21,349 nt of DNA from Schoenoplectus triqueter. Its lineage: Eukaryota; Streptophyta; Magnoliopsida; Poales; Cyperaceae. Below, piece by piece: positions 1-8,995 of this stretch. Both the position numbers and the translations under genes were made by a program. The notes below the pieces were generated by a model. The model was not told the DNA's origin. It did no database searches and saw only the letters and a list, made by a program, of their open reading frames with translations. The stretch lies in assembly GCA_964058805.1 (NCBI GenBank), contig CAXKVV010001302.1:1-21349 (forward strand), written 5' to 3'. How positions within the stretch are numbered: position 1 is the stretch's first letter; every line of letters begins with the position of its first letter.

Positions 1-420
1 ATGATGTCCTCGAAGTGCTGATTATAAGATTGAAAAGAAGTAGTAGAACAGAGAAAAATTGATAGATATGTACTTTGATCAGCGGCACTTGATGATGTCA
101 GGTGCGAGGAAAGCGAATGATCGTCGGGTGCGAGGAAAGCATTCGAATTCGGTGAGAGAAGAGGAGCACGAACGATGGTGAGGGAGAGAGTTAGGCGAGA
201 GGCAAGTGGAGTGTGGTGTGAGGGGGCGTGAGGCGTTCGATAGCAGAGAAGTTTGCTTTTTTGAAATTGAAAGAGAAACGTGAGGGCATCGGGTGCGATT
301 TAATTTACTCGTCCGAACTGGAGAAAGCGAAAGCGGATATCGGTTTCAATGTAATCACGACCGTTAATTGGATGTTATTTTTAATTCAGATTATTTGATT
401 GTCTGATAAAAGGGTATATG
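1..420 (-). promoter_or_regulatory. possible leader/promoter of a gene lying left of the window
   Basis: This stretch is far less AT-rich than the DNA after it. On the minus strand it reads as a CT-rich tract (CTCTTCTCTCACC, CTCTCTCCCTCACC) preceded by AACGGTCGTGATTAC, which is how many plant 5' leaders and proximal promoters look. No TATA box is clear and no open frame is convincing. A 14-bp direct repeat, GGTGCGAGGAAAGC, occurs at 101-114 and 127-140. If it is a leader, its gene runs leftward out of the window. It could equally be ordinary GC-richer intergenic DNA. Confidence 0.25.
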
Positions 421-432
421 TAAAAATTCATG

Positions 433-499
433 TCTTAAAAAATTTAAAATATCTGGACGAAATAACTGGACTAATCCAGTCTTTAGATGTTTTTTAAGA
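433..499. repeat. small imperfect fold-back sequence
   Basis: The outer arms TCTTAAAAAA (433-442) and TTTTTTAAGA (490-499) are exact reverse complements, and ACTGGA-CTAA-TCCAGT (465-480) forms the tip. The arms between are partly paired. It could be the remains of a small fold-back element. No target duplication was found, and the remaining bases from 500 to 777 show nothing but AT-rich DNA. Confidence 0.4.
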
Positions 500-777
500 T
501 AGTAAGATAAGAAATGTTTTAGTAACTATTTTTTTAGATCGTCTATAAATTAAAAATAAAAATAAACGCATGAATTGGAATAAAAATCTGAGCTTAAATT
601 ATCACTTAATAGTTAATATATATCTTTACAAAATGAATGATAGTATCTAAAATATCCCTCCTAAATCCATATTATAGAAACTTAATTAGGGTCCAACAGC
701 TCAAATACATCACCGTTCTTATTGAGAAGACTATCATTTGCATCCATTCTTCAATGTGTTTTCAAGTGGGATAATCT

Positions 778-1012
778 TCACCCTGCTCCAAATGTATGTT
801 TTCCCTCAGAGACGATAAATAATTGACAGCCTGATATCAAAGACTCCTATAGAAAAGAAGCACCTTTCATAATTAGCTAATTATGAAAATAAGTATGGTC
901 AGGGGCTGAATTTACATTTGTATATCTTATTTTTTACCTTTGTCGAGATTACATATTTAACAAGAGCAGGTCTATGCTCAATTAATGCATTTTCGGATAC
1001 TTGAATCACCAC
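778..1012 (-). CDS. 3'-terminal coding exons of an unrecognised plant gene (partial)
   Basis: Two exon-like blocks on the minus strand fit together. The first (938-1012, 75 nt) is open through 25 codons, starts VVIQVSENALIE and ends VISTK; the other two frames have stops. It is preceded by TTTGTTCAATAG (acceptor) and followed by GTAAAAAA (donor). The second (778-846) follows the acceptor CTTCTTTTCTATAG, stays in the same frame, ends SGCQLFIVSEGKHTFGAG, then TGA. The intron between is 91 bp (847-937). I do not recognise the protein family. Further exons should lie at higher coordinates. GGTGGTATAGAG onward (about 1112 down to 1060) is open, but would need an intron of only 47 bp, so I do not include it. 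The hAT-type element at 1254 would lie inside or just upstream of this gene. It could be a decayed gene fragment. Confidence 0.45.
865..888. repeat. perfect 24-bp palindrome inside the short intron
   Basis: TTTCATAATTAG at 865-876 is followed directly by its exact reverse complement at 877-888, with no spacer. It sits in the 91-bp intron between the two minus-strand exons, between donor and acceptor. In RNA it could form a 10-bp or so stem near the acceptor. It may also be a fortuitous AT-rich palindrome. Confidence 0.8.
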
Positions 1013-1253
1013 CTATTGAACAAAGATAAATGAACCAAAAAAATAGTTAAGCGATGCACCGTGCAAAGAAGGTTGCCAATAGCTCTGTCACATATCTCTA
1101 TACCACCCTAACATAGAATATTTGAAGATATTAAAATCACAAAGTACCATACATGTAATGTAACACACAAGAGACATTTATCAACATATTTTGCCCCTTT
1201 GACAACGAGCTGCATGGACTGTGCTTGCCATAACAGTACCGGTGCGTGATAAA

Positions 1254-1668
1254 CGGTGGCGGATCCAAGGTTACCCCGGGGCACAAGATTTTGAAAAATT
1301 ATGTTTTCGGTAATTTATCTTCCTTGAAAATTTATTTTGTCCCTCTGAATTATCTGATTATTTTTATTGAGAAAAAATATTTAATATCGTGCATAATAAA
1401 ATAATTATGTAAATATATCAAAATATAAAATTACGTAGACAAAAATTTTCTTCATCAACTTGATTATCTATTATTTTGAGCTTTATTTTGTTGTTATTTT
1501 TAATATATAAGGTGTTATTATTTAATATTTTTTTATTAGATAAGAATATATATTAAATTATTAATTTTTTATTTAGTATCCGATTAATTAATGGGTTTGA
1601 ATTCGATAAGCTATTATATTCCGATAATTGTCTCTGTCCCCCTGACCAAAATCCTGCATCCGCCACTG
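1254..1668. mobile_element. non-autonomous hAT-type transposon (415 bp)
   Basis: The left end reads CGGTGGCGGATCCAAGG and the right end, reverse complemented, reads CAGTGGCGGATGCAGG, so the terminal inverted repeats match over about 16 bp with few changes. Exact 8-bp copies of GTGATAAA flank it at 1246-1253 and 1669-1676. Eight-base target duplications and CAGTGGCGGA-like ends are typical of plant hAT elements. The interior is AT-rich with no transposase, so it depended on an enzyme encoded elsewhere. The left terminus starts CGGTG rather than CAGTG, one base off the usual end. Element and duplication are both clean, so the insertion is probably not very old. Confidence 0.9.
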
Positions 1669-1676
1669 GTGATAAA

Positions 1677-2098
1677 GATGCAACAAATTGGGGCTTAAAT
1701 ACAAGTATTTAATTTGTTTATCTTAGTTAACGATGACTAATTTTAAGTACATACATATATCTATCTAATTAATCTACAACCACACTTTATAAAAAAAAAA
1801 TTGTTCATAACTCTATTTATTGTATGGGCTAGATTTTGTACATAACAAGATTTGCACGATGCAAGAGCATTTTTTAATACTATGTACTATAACGCTGTAA
1901 AAAAAATTCTTTGTTTCTTTCAATGAAATAGCAATCGCCCTCTGCTTTAAAAAAATAATAATAAATAAATAATGAAATAGCGTAGAAAATGTTGAATTTA
2001 GCCAGGGCGGGCAGCGCCGCAGCACTGCAGCAGCGAGCGCCTTTCAGATGAAACGCCTGGAAACCCAGCGCATGCGTTAATTAATTTATTTCTTAAAC
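1677..2098. other. AT-rich spacer with a small GC-rich island
   Basis: Bases 1677-1985 are AT-rich with short A and T runs and no feature I can support. Bases 1999-2075 form an abrupt GC-rich island (GGGCGGGCAGCGCCGC, then CAGCAGCGAGCGCC). It contains no extended open frame linked to splice sites. It may be a promoter remnant, an exon remnant or part of an unrecognised element. Confidence 0.4.
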
Positions 2099-2457
2099 TC
2101 AAAGGGCCATATCTTGTGCGTTAATTGCTTAGAGGGTACGGGCTGGATCTGGACAGATCGGGCCTTGTCATATTTGTATTCCGACTTCGGACAGGATGGG
2201 CCTTCAATTTTAGATCCGATAGTTTGGGCCGGACTTCATATGGCTCTCGAACTTTCGGAGGACATTTTTTGGGAGGATCGTAGTCTTTCGAATCGAAAAA
2301 TTGATTCAAAAGGTTTGAGAACCGTTGATTTTGCATCGAAATTTGTACTTTTAACAGATTCGAGGTCTGAAATTCACATTTTTAATAATTATTACAAATT
2401 CCGATACAAAATCAACGATTTCTGAATTCTTTGAACTAATTTTTCAGTTCAAAGGGC
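2099..2457. other. GC-richer block between 9-bp direct repeats, possible old insertion
   Basis: TCAAAGGGC occurs at 2099-2107 and again at 2449-2457. The sequence between begins with a GC-richer part carrying GGGCTGGATCTGGACAG and GGACAGGATGGGCC, a style seen in the ends of some degenerate plant transposons, then becomes AT-rich. A 103-codon open stretch at 2114-2425 shows no known domain. No terminal inverted repeat joins the two edges, so the direct repeat may be coincidence. Right after it, GGGCTGCGGATGTAAACCG resembles the terminus of the hAT-type element that starts at 3551. Confidence 0.25.
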
Positions 2458-2954
2458 TGCGGATGTAAACCGAGCGCCACTTTTTGTTGGTTCTTCTAAT
2501 TTGGAGTGGGAGCTTGGACGGTAGCAAAGTTAATTTTCTTCTTTATGACTTTATCTCTTCCTTTTCCATTCCTTCTCTTATCCTCTGATAAGAGCAGATG
2601 GTTAATTTAAACCTCACTCAACGATACTAACCGTTGATCAAAATGGAACATCTAATCTAAACATTGTTGTGTGAAAAATTTTCTGATTGCATTGAACATT
2701 TCATACTACTTCAGATACATGCACAAACATTAACATTATTGTTCAAAGCATTTCTTCTAGTCTAAAATTTGGGTGAGAGATCCAGTATTCATCAGATCAA
2801 ATTTTGAATATTGTTTTTTTTCTTGTACTGTCCTAAAATGTAAAATGACTAATCATTGGGTAGTACCAATAATTGTTCGGACCTTCACTGACTGCATTAT
2901 TGTTCAAATTTTTCTATTACTATTTCTGTTTAATTTTAGGAAGAGTTTATTTTT
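2458..2954. other. intergenic DNA, no supported feature
   Basis: A CT-rich patch (TTATCTCTTCCTTTTCC) lies near 2548, followed by ordinary AT-rich intergenic sequence. I see no exon-like block with splice signals, no RNA gene and no clear repeat. Confidence 0.5.
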
Positions 2955-3330
2955 TAGTCCCTAAATTAAATTTTCTTTAAAAAAAGGTTGGTTTCCAACA
3001 TTTATTTGAACCAAGTTGATCCTTTATTTTCTTTTAAAACAATCAAAGTTGAACTTTAAACAACACCAAAATAAGTCCTGATTTTTTTTTAAAAGGAACT
3101 AGTTTAATTAGTTTTAAAATAAAGTTTAAGGATTATTAGTTTTTTGGTAAAAAAATTGAGGACTTATTTAATGTAATTTAATTTAAAACTAAGAAACAAC
3201 TTGTTTTTTTTTCCAAAAAGTTCAAAGACCTATTTAGTGTTTTTTTAAAAATGTTTAAGGACCTATTTGATACAAATAAATTTTAAGGGACCAAACTTGT
3301 CTTCTAAAAAAATCAGAAACCAAAAATAGA
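2955..3330. mobile_element. imperfect long inverted-repeat element, family unassigned
   Basis: The left part (TAGTCCCTAAATTAAATTT, then GGTTGGTTTCC and ATTTATTTG) is echoed in reverse complement by the right part (AAGTTTGGTCCCTTAAAAT, ATTTATTTG, then AGGTCCTTAAACA). The match is loose but runs over more than 100 bp on each side, so the whole block can fold back on itself. AAGTTGAAC and its counterpart GTTCAAAGACC continue the match inward. Ends and target duplication are not resolved. It is probably an old MITE-like element. Confidence 0.4.
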
Positions 3331-3550
3331 CATTTCTTTTAAATGATTGTGCGCGTGAGGTAGAAGAGAGAGAGTATAATTCTCTCTTAAATGTGCAGTT
3401 CAAAATTAGAAAACTCTAGCGATCATTAGATTATGTAAACAGCTAACTCGAACAAATCAAATAGGACCGTAACTACTAACTATGCATGGTGTTAAAATTT
3501 ATATATCGAAGAAAACAATTTCTCCAAAATTATAAATTGTGCCGTCCGAC

Positions 3551-4210
3551 TAGGGCTGCAAACGAGTCGAGTCGAGCCGAGCTGGGCTGAACTCAAGCTC
3601 GGCTCATGAAAATTCGAGTCGAGTCGAGCCGAGCTCGTGAAACAGTTCGAGCTGAAAAACCTAGCTCAAACTCGGCTCGTTACTATTCGAGCTAGCTCGC
3701 GAGCTGGCTCACGAGCCAATGCATGTGCGTTGACTCAATTTGATATTTAGATTTAATACATCTACAAACTATAAAGTTGGTATATCTAAAAGATTGATAT
3801 GAGAATTGGTACAAAATTGGTATATCAACAAACTATATTTTCAATGACATCTTCGCTGCATTAATTTGAATGGATGGACCAACAAAAAACTATCGAGTCA
3901 GATATACGAATCTAATTATAAGCGAGCAAGAGACGTCTTTAAACCGCTGACATGGTGAGATGGTGAGAGATGGTGAGAGAGGAGTTATCAGATTAGAGTT
4001 CGGCAAAAAAAATTGTAAAAATTATTTTTTATTCGAGCTGAGTCGAGCCACGAGCCGAGCCGACCCCAACTCAAACTCGGCTCATTTAACTACCGAGCCA
4101 GATTAGCTCGAGCCAAATTAGCTCGAGTCATTTTAGCTCGAGCCAGATTAGCTCGAGCCCGATCCGAGCCCGAGCTGAGCCACGAGCCCGAGCTTTTTTG
4201 TGCAGCCCTA
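3551..4210. mobile_element. non-autonomous hAT-type transposon (660 bp) with GAGCCGAGCT-rich ends
   Basis: The left end is TAGGGCTGCAAACGAG and the right end, reverse complemented, is TAGGGCTGCACAAAAAAG. Exact 8-bp copies of CGTCCGAC flank it at 3543-3550 and 4211-4218. TAGGG(G/C)TGNA termini with 8-bp duplications are characteristic of a widespread plant hAT group. Both subterminal regions (about 160-190 bp each) are packed with degenerate GAGTCGAGCCGAGCT and TTAGCTCGAGCC repeats, which are probably transposase binding regions. The core (about 3720-4020) is AT-rich and has TGGTGAGA in three tandem copies near 3954. No transposase is present. Confidence 0.93.
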
Positions 4211-4218
4211 CGTCCGAC

Positions 4219-5882
4219 TGTGGTAGCCATTCTGACAATCTGAATTGCGTTATTTTACTTGTTCATGAAGAAGAATATGTACATTAGTGATGCATAATAT
4301 TAATTATGTACTTCAAAATTCTGGTTTGATCGGCTGTATGCTTACGGTAGATTATTATCAGACTAATCATGTTTATGACCTTTAGAGTCTACCAAAGAAC
4401 TTAGTTTGACAACTGAATTGAAGTAAAAATGTAACAATTATTTATTTTTTGAAAAAAAATAAAGATTCAAATTATCTAATTTAAGTATCATGTGTATTTC
4501 GTACATGCAATCTTTCTCACGGAGGATATTGACTTCACCGTTAAATCAAAGGCAAATTCTCAATTTATCATTTAATTCAATTATTATTAGTATTAGAATT
4601 GTAACTCGGGTTTCATTCCAATAATATATCCTTTAAGTAAATAATTAATAATATATGATTTTGAATATATTTAATAAAATTTTACATTAAAAAAATTTAG
4701 ACATAATATTTTTAAATGCTAAATAATAATGATAATTATAATAATTATTATTATAATAATAAATAATATAGTTAAACACATAATAATCTATGATCATATA
4801 AAAAGTGAATCATTTAAAGAGTTAAAATTCACCTTAAAGATATTACATACATTATTTTAAATGAGAAGAGAGAAATTATTTTATATGAACCTTTGGATTT
4901 AAGAAGTTGAAAAGATTAAAATAAAATCAATCATGTAGAAAAGTGATGATATAGCATACTTAAAAAACTCAGAAGCTTAATCCTCTTTATGAATTATTAT
5001 TATTAATTTATTTATGTCTGATGATGATGTAAAATGTGATGAAAACAGGATTCTGACATTGTAGTGGGAACTAATGTAAAAGCCTACATATTAGTTGTCT
5101 TAAAACTGATTGAATTATTGAGAGTACAATTTTTGTCAAGGTTAATATATCTCTTGTGATGAAATAAATTGGTGAAGTTAATGAAGTTCATTTAATCGTT
5201 TTATTTCTTCAAAACTACTCCTGTTTGGCGGAATTGAAACAACGGATAAACTTACACCACTGTTACTTTGTGATATTGATCTGCTTTTTTCGTGTACCGA
5301 AATCACTGATTTACTAGGCACATAAAATAATTTGAAAAAATGCATTAAAGTGAGCACCTGATTGATGTACGTGACGGGTTGTTTTCCCTTTCTGTCTCAA
5401 ATTTCCATTAATATGCAAACTTAGTAGCAATTCCTACACATAATCCACTTCATTATGTGAAACTTTGATAAAGAAGAACAAACAGAACTTTTGTCACGGA
5501 GCAATTGATACATCACTTTAAGCTTTTGAAAAGCAACTCTATGGTTGTTTGGTGCGTGGTCCATAACGAGCTAAGGTTTTATTTTGGTACCACTATTTCA
5601 AGTGGTAAGTAACATAGGTAGTGCTAAAACCGAAAGAAGTCGATCGATTTCAGTTATGGATTTTAGTTCCAAGTTGATAGAATCAATACTCACATTAATC
5701 GCATGATTTTTTTATGAAGAAATGGGGACTTGGCCTCCAAATTTCATTGATACAAATATACAATAAAATATAACGTGTTAAGTTACCAACTGTGAGCAGT
5801 AAGCTATGTATGGGATATTACAAGAGAAGAAATATGAAGATAGTGCATAGAGAAAATTTGAGCAAATATTGTTTGGGATCAC
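4219..5882. other. AT-rich intergenic stretch
   Basis: About 1.7 kb with no supported gene. Bases 4725-4770 are a near-palindromic (AAT/ATT)n tract that could form a cruciform. An open stretch at 5472-5604 (frame containing MVVWCVVHNELRFYFG) ends at a good splice donor, AGTG followed by GTAAGT, but it has no matching acceptor or recognisable domain, so I do not call it a gene. The rest is ordinary AT-rich DNA. Confidence 0.5.
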
Positions 5883-6672
5883 CGTGATTTTTTAAATAAG
5901 AATATAATAAATCTTATTTTAATAATAATTATTAATTAATTTTAATTTTAATAATAGACATGGCAGCACTAATCTCGCTGACACATATAAATAGCGTCAG
6001 TTGCAGTCATGTGACAAATGGATGATTCGGGAAATGATTGACGAGGTCAAAAATTCACGATTCAGGTAAAATTCATATATAATTTGATAGTTTGTTTTAT
6101 ATAATATAAAATATATATCAAAATTTTAAAATTTTAAAAATCATATAAAAAGAATATATAATAATATTTTCAATATTAAATAATATTTTTTATTTGCAAA
6201 TAAAACATATTTTATATTAAATAGACGTATAATTCGTGAAATATCCAGCTGAGGTCAAAAATGAATTATTTCTGAATTTTATTACTATGGTTGCAATGAC
6301 GTCTAAGGAAACATATCAGTGGGATTGACACCTTCCCACAAACACGTATGTGGACTAATGGAATAACCATCAAAGATGAGAGAGTGAATCCGGGGAATTA
6401 AAGTTTATGGAAATGCGCGCAAACACATATGTGGACTGACCTCTTCCCACAAACGTGTTTGTCCATTGGCACATTCGTGGGAATGTGTCAGTTTCAATAA
6501 TATTTTTTTAAAAAAAATCACCGTGACTAGCGTATTTAAAGATATTATTTGACTGATGTGTTTTAAATACGTCACCGTAACAGATGCGTTATCATGCTTA
6601 TTACAGTTCTAATTAATTAATTAATACTTATTTTTATCAATAATTTATTATATTCTTATTTAAAAAATCACG
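5883..6672. mobile_element. non-autonomous DNA transposon with 30-bp terminal inverted repeats
   Basis: CGTGATTTTTTAAATAAG and the 12 bases after it (5883-5912) are repeated exactly in reverse complement at 6643-6672. Inside are several related motifs: CTTCCCACAAACACGTATG near 6333, CTTCCCACAAACGTGTTTG near 6444 and the inverted form CATTCGTGGGAATGTG near 6473, plus TCACCGTGACTAGCG and CGTCACCGTAACAG near the right side. GAGGTCAAAAAT occurs twice (about 6041 and 6252), bracketing an AT-rich insert whose own ends are TTCACGA and TTCGTGAA. There is no transposase frame. The superfamily is uncertain; a Mutator-like origin is possible, but I could not find a 9-bp target duplication. Confidence 0.65.
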
Positions 6673-6909
6673 ACAGAAATAATCCCTCATTTCTAATAGA
6701 ATTTCCCCGTGAACATTGCTTGGAGTTCTGCAGTTTCTTTTTTTTTTTTGAAAATTATTAGAAACCTCCTCTGTAGTACAAATGTTGTAATCTACGTACC
6801 ACAGACGGATAAGGAGTGTCTGATTTTGACACATGTCGGAACGGATACTTGTAAACATCTCTCGACACATGTTTGATACAATCAATCATTTATAAAGACA
6901 CAATCAATG
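6673..6909. other. GTGTCGGA-like repeat debris
   Basis: Bases 6810-6890 carry GAGTGTCTGATTTTGACAC, ACATGTCGGAACGGATAC and TCTCGACACATGTTTGATAC. Such degenerate GTGTCGGACACG strings are common in the ends of plant transposons. No boundaries can be set. An 82-codon open stretch on the minus strand here has no recognisable domain. Confidence 0.35.
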
Positions 6910-7212
6910 TGTTGATACCATGTATCGTAAAGTCCTTACGAGTCGGATTGAATTTCATAAATATCAGAGTTGAATTTATATATGTTTAGTGGAAGAATTT
7001 GAGTAAGTAGAGAAGAAAGAAGATGTTGATGAACTGTTTTATTGTATTATTCTCTCTCTTTTTATTTATACAGTTCTAAATCTATTTATATAAAAATCTA
7101 ACTAGCCATTGTACTGTAGCAAGTACTGTAGCAACAGTATTATATTTAAATTTCTAAACTAACGATAACTTTTCTACACAAATTATACTATCTATTTTAT
7201 TTATTCTCAACA
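6910..7212 (-). mobile_element. Copia-type LTR (3' LTR of a minus-strand element)
   Basis: On the minus strand the LTR starts TGTTGAGAATAAATAA directly after a polypurine tract and can be read to TATCAACA at 6910, giving the inverted ends TGTTGA and TCAACA. A TATA box candidate, TATATAAATAGA (7081-7092), and a second, TGTATAAATAAA (about 7062-7073), lie in the expected middle part, preceded by a duplicated ACTGTAGCA/GTACTGTAGC motif. At the far end the minus strand also reads TGGTATCA (6913-6920), the start of the usual initiator-Met tRNA primer site of Copia elements, so the true LTR end could instead be at 6921. The length of about 290-300 bp is normal for a Copia LTR. Confidence 0.8.
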
Positions 7213-7292
7213 CTCCTCCTTAAATTAGAATTGAAGATATCAATCAATCCTAACTTGCTTCAAATATGTTTAATTCATTTGAGTGTGTCTGC
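7197..7292 (-). pseudogene. Copia pol C-terminal tail, broken by stops
   Basis: In one minus-strand frame the sequence reads ADTLK, stop, IKHI, stop, then SKLGLIDIFNSNLRRSVENK and a terminal stop. The ADILTKPL-like start and the GLIDIFNSNLRGSVE-like end are the usual last residues of Copia polyprotein after RNase H. As in many Copia elements, the frame runs over the polypurine tract and ends just inside the 3' LTR. Two internal TGA codons show it is dead. Beyond 7292 (toward 7450) I see no reverse transcriptase or RNase H sequence, so the element is truncated or rearranged there. Confidence 0.75.
7213..7221 (-). other. polypurine tract of the Copia element
   Basis: AAGGAGGAG on the minus strand abuts the LTR start TGTTGAG. 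In LTR retrotransposons this tract primes plus-strand DNA synthesis and lies immediately upstream of the 3' LTR, which fixes the element's orientation as minus. Confidence 0.8.
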
Positions 7293-7727
7293 AAATAAGT
7301 GGCTTCTCTTTCTTCATCTTTATATATTAAATTAGACTTTTTATTCTCTTTGCATGATTCTTTGTCCTCTTTGTAGGATTGTTTGTCATTTTTGTTCTTT
7401 GAATGTCAATCCCTTATTTTTTCTGTTTCAATGATAAGCAAAGTCTGAGTATATAAATGATTTTGTTGTTCTCTCTTGTGATTTGTCTTTGGTTGGCGTC
7501 AAATGGATTCATTGTTCTCGTTCTTTCGTCCTTTGCTTTTTGTCCTCCTTATATTCATTGCACATGTCTATGTATACTCTTGTCATGCAATAAAAGTCAA
7601 GAAAGATTATTAGCTTGTGTTACTCCGGTACTCCATATAACTTGACGAACATGAACTGGCTACGTATCGCACCCGATGCGTGCTCGGTACAGCATCAATA
7701 CATATCACATATGCCACGTGGTATTGG
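7293..7727. other. T-rich stretch without a supported gene
   Basis: This stretch is pyrimidine-rich on the plus strand, with scattered CTTTGTCCTC and TTTGTCCTCC motifs. Short open frames at 7457-7645 and 7615-7872 show no domain. CCACGTGG, a G-box, occurs at 7714-7721. It may be the interior of the rearranged Copia element or separate repeat DNA. Confidence 0.35.
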
Positions 7728-7781
7728 TTTGATCGTAGGTTTGATAGGAATTGATTTGATCGTGGGTTGGATAGGAATTGG
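7728..7781. repeat. 27-bp tandem repeat, two copies
   Basis: TTTGATCGTAGGTTTGATAG starts the first unit (7728-7754) and TTTGATCGTGGGTTGGATAG the second (7755-7781); both end GAATTG plus one base. It lies 200 bp ahead of the palindrome array. Confidence 0.7.
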
Positions 7782-7979
7782 TTTCATTCTGGTTTGGAAA
7801 TATTCCCGTCAAAAATTTACTGCCGCTCGGTTGTTCTGCAGTATAATTTTCTTCATCGGGATTATAATTTAAATCCGGTAGCATTTTGAAGAAAAATGGA
7901 TGTTTGTTGTAATTGGATGTTTGTTGTTTTTGTGGTTGTGAGAAATGAACCGCGGGGTGGTATTTATAGCAAAGATAGA

Positions 7980-8089
7980 CGCCACTGGCACTGGCGTGGT
8001 CTGAGGAAACGCGCCACTGTCAGTGGCGCGTTTGGTGAAAGACGCCACTGCCAGTGGCGCGTTTGTGAAAGACGCCACTGGCAGTGGCG
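7980..8089. repeat. array of four GC-rich palindromes, period 30-32 bp
   Basis: The core CGCCACTG-N-CAGTGGCG recurs at 7980-7996 (one arm changed to CACTGGCG), 8012-8028, 8043-8059 and 8073-8089. The second copy is the longest: AAACGCGCCACTG and its exact complement form 13-bp arms around a single T (8007-8033). The central base is G, T, C and G in the four copies. Spacers read GGTGAAAGA or TGTGAAAGA. TATTTATA at 7961-7968 lies just upstream. As DNA each unit can extrude a cruciform; as RNA each forms a tight hairpin. The surroundings are AT-rich, so the array stands out sharply. I believe similar CGCCACTG/CAGTGGCG strings occur in plant repeat DNA, but I cannot name the element. Confidence 0.9.
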
Positions 8090-8995
8090 CGGTTTGGTTC
8101 GTAGATTTGGAATTTACCCGTTCTCACTCTTATTATTAATAATATTATTTTATTAATAATTATTTATAATAAAATCTGTTTAACTTCTGTGTAACTTTTA
8201 ACATTTATGTTTTCTGTACCAATTTTAACATTTTATTTTTCAACTTCGCTTACAAAGTTAATATACTTACTAACTGTGTTTAACTCTTTTAGAATATTTT
8301 ATCACAATAAAATAATTCTTTTTTAATATATTATATAAATATATATTATTAAAAAATATATTAAAATATGATATTATATATAACCGCATTTGTATCCTGA
8401 ATTTTCTAAAATTTTTGTATCGCCGTACCCAAATCGTACCGGATACAATATCTGTACCCAAACCCGTACAACATAGCTATTACCGTATCAACATCTGATA
8501 TCGTAGATAATAAATGTTTCCATATATAGACACATTTACAAATAGGGATATCCATAGTTTTTAAATGGTTTTACTGCTAGTATTATCATATGTTATTGAT
8601 AATTTTAGCGGAAATGAAATGATAATATTAATAATGAAGTTTAAAAGTTTATAAGAAAATATTATGATAAAAAAAGATACAGAGTGAAGGGAGAATAATT
8701 TCTATCTGCTAAGCTTTAATTTATTGTGCTACTACAACTATGTTATTTGGAAAACAACGTTCCAGTAGGTAATTACGTGACCGAGTTGATTTTAATTGCA
8801 AGATTATTCAAAAGTCCATTGGATTGGAATAATTAACACGTTCCCTGAGCGGAATCCAAAATAATAGTTGCAATGAACAATGCATTACATGTCGTCCAAA
8901 CAAAATTGGAATATTCTACGATTTGCACGTTGGGTGTCGGAACTCGGAGATGATCAATTCTTAATTATTTTTCTTGAGCTGGATGCTTAGAACGG
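8090..8995. other. AT-rich intergenic stretch with a CGTACC-rich patch
   Basis: Bases 8390-8505 carry GTATCGCCGTACCCAAATCG, CGTACCGGATAC and ACCCAAACCCGTAC, the kind of degenerate string found near plant transposon ends. No inverted partner was identified with certainty; GCACCCGATGCGTGCTCGG near 7669 is a weak candidate. The rest is AT-rich and shows nothing I can support. Confidence 0.35.

Noticed and set aside
2114..2425. 103-codon plus-strand frame
   Set aside because: No domain; it overlaps a GC-richer block that looks like transposon debris, and the minus strand is open too.
2099..2457. TCAAAGGGC as a 9-bp Mutator-type target duplication
   Set aside because: No terminal inverted repeats join the two edges, so a chance repeat is as likely.
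5472..5604. Exon-like frame ending at AGTG followed by GTAAGT
   Set aside because: Good donor and protein-like sequence, but there is no acceptor with a pyrimidine tract, no partner exon and no recognised family.
7980..8089. Regular palindromic repeats resembling a CRISPR array
   Set aside because: Spacers are short and similar to each other, the units are tandem copies, and the window is plant nuclear DNA.
7896..8156. 86-codon plus-strand frame with RRHWQWR repeats and a minus-strand frame opposite
   Set aside because: Both are translations of the palindrome array; no domain or splice context supports them.
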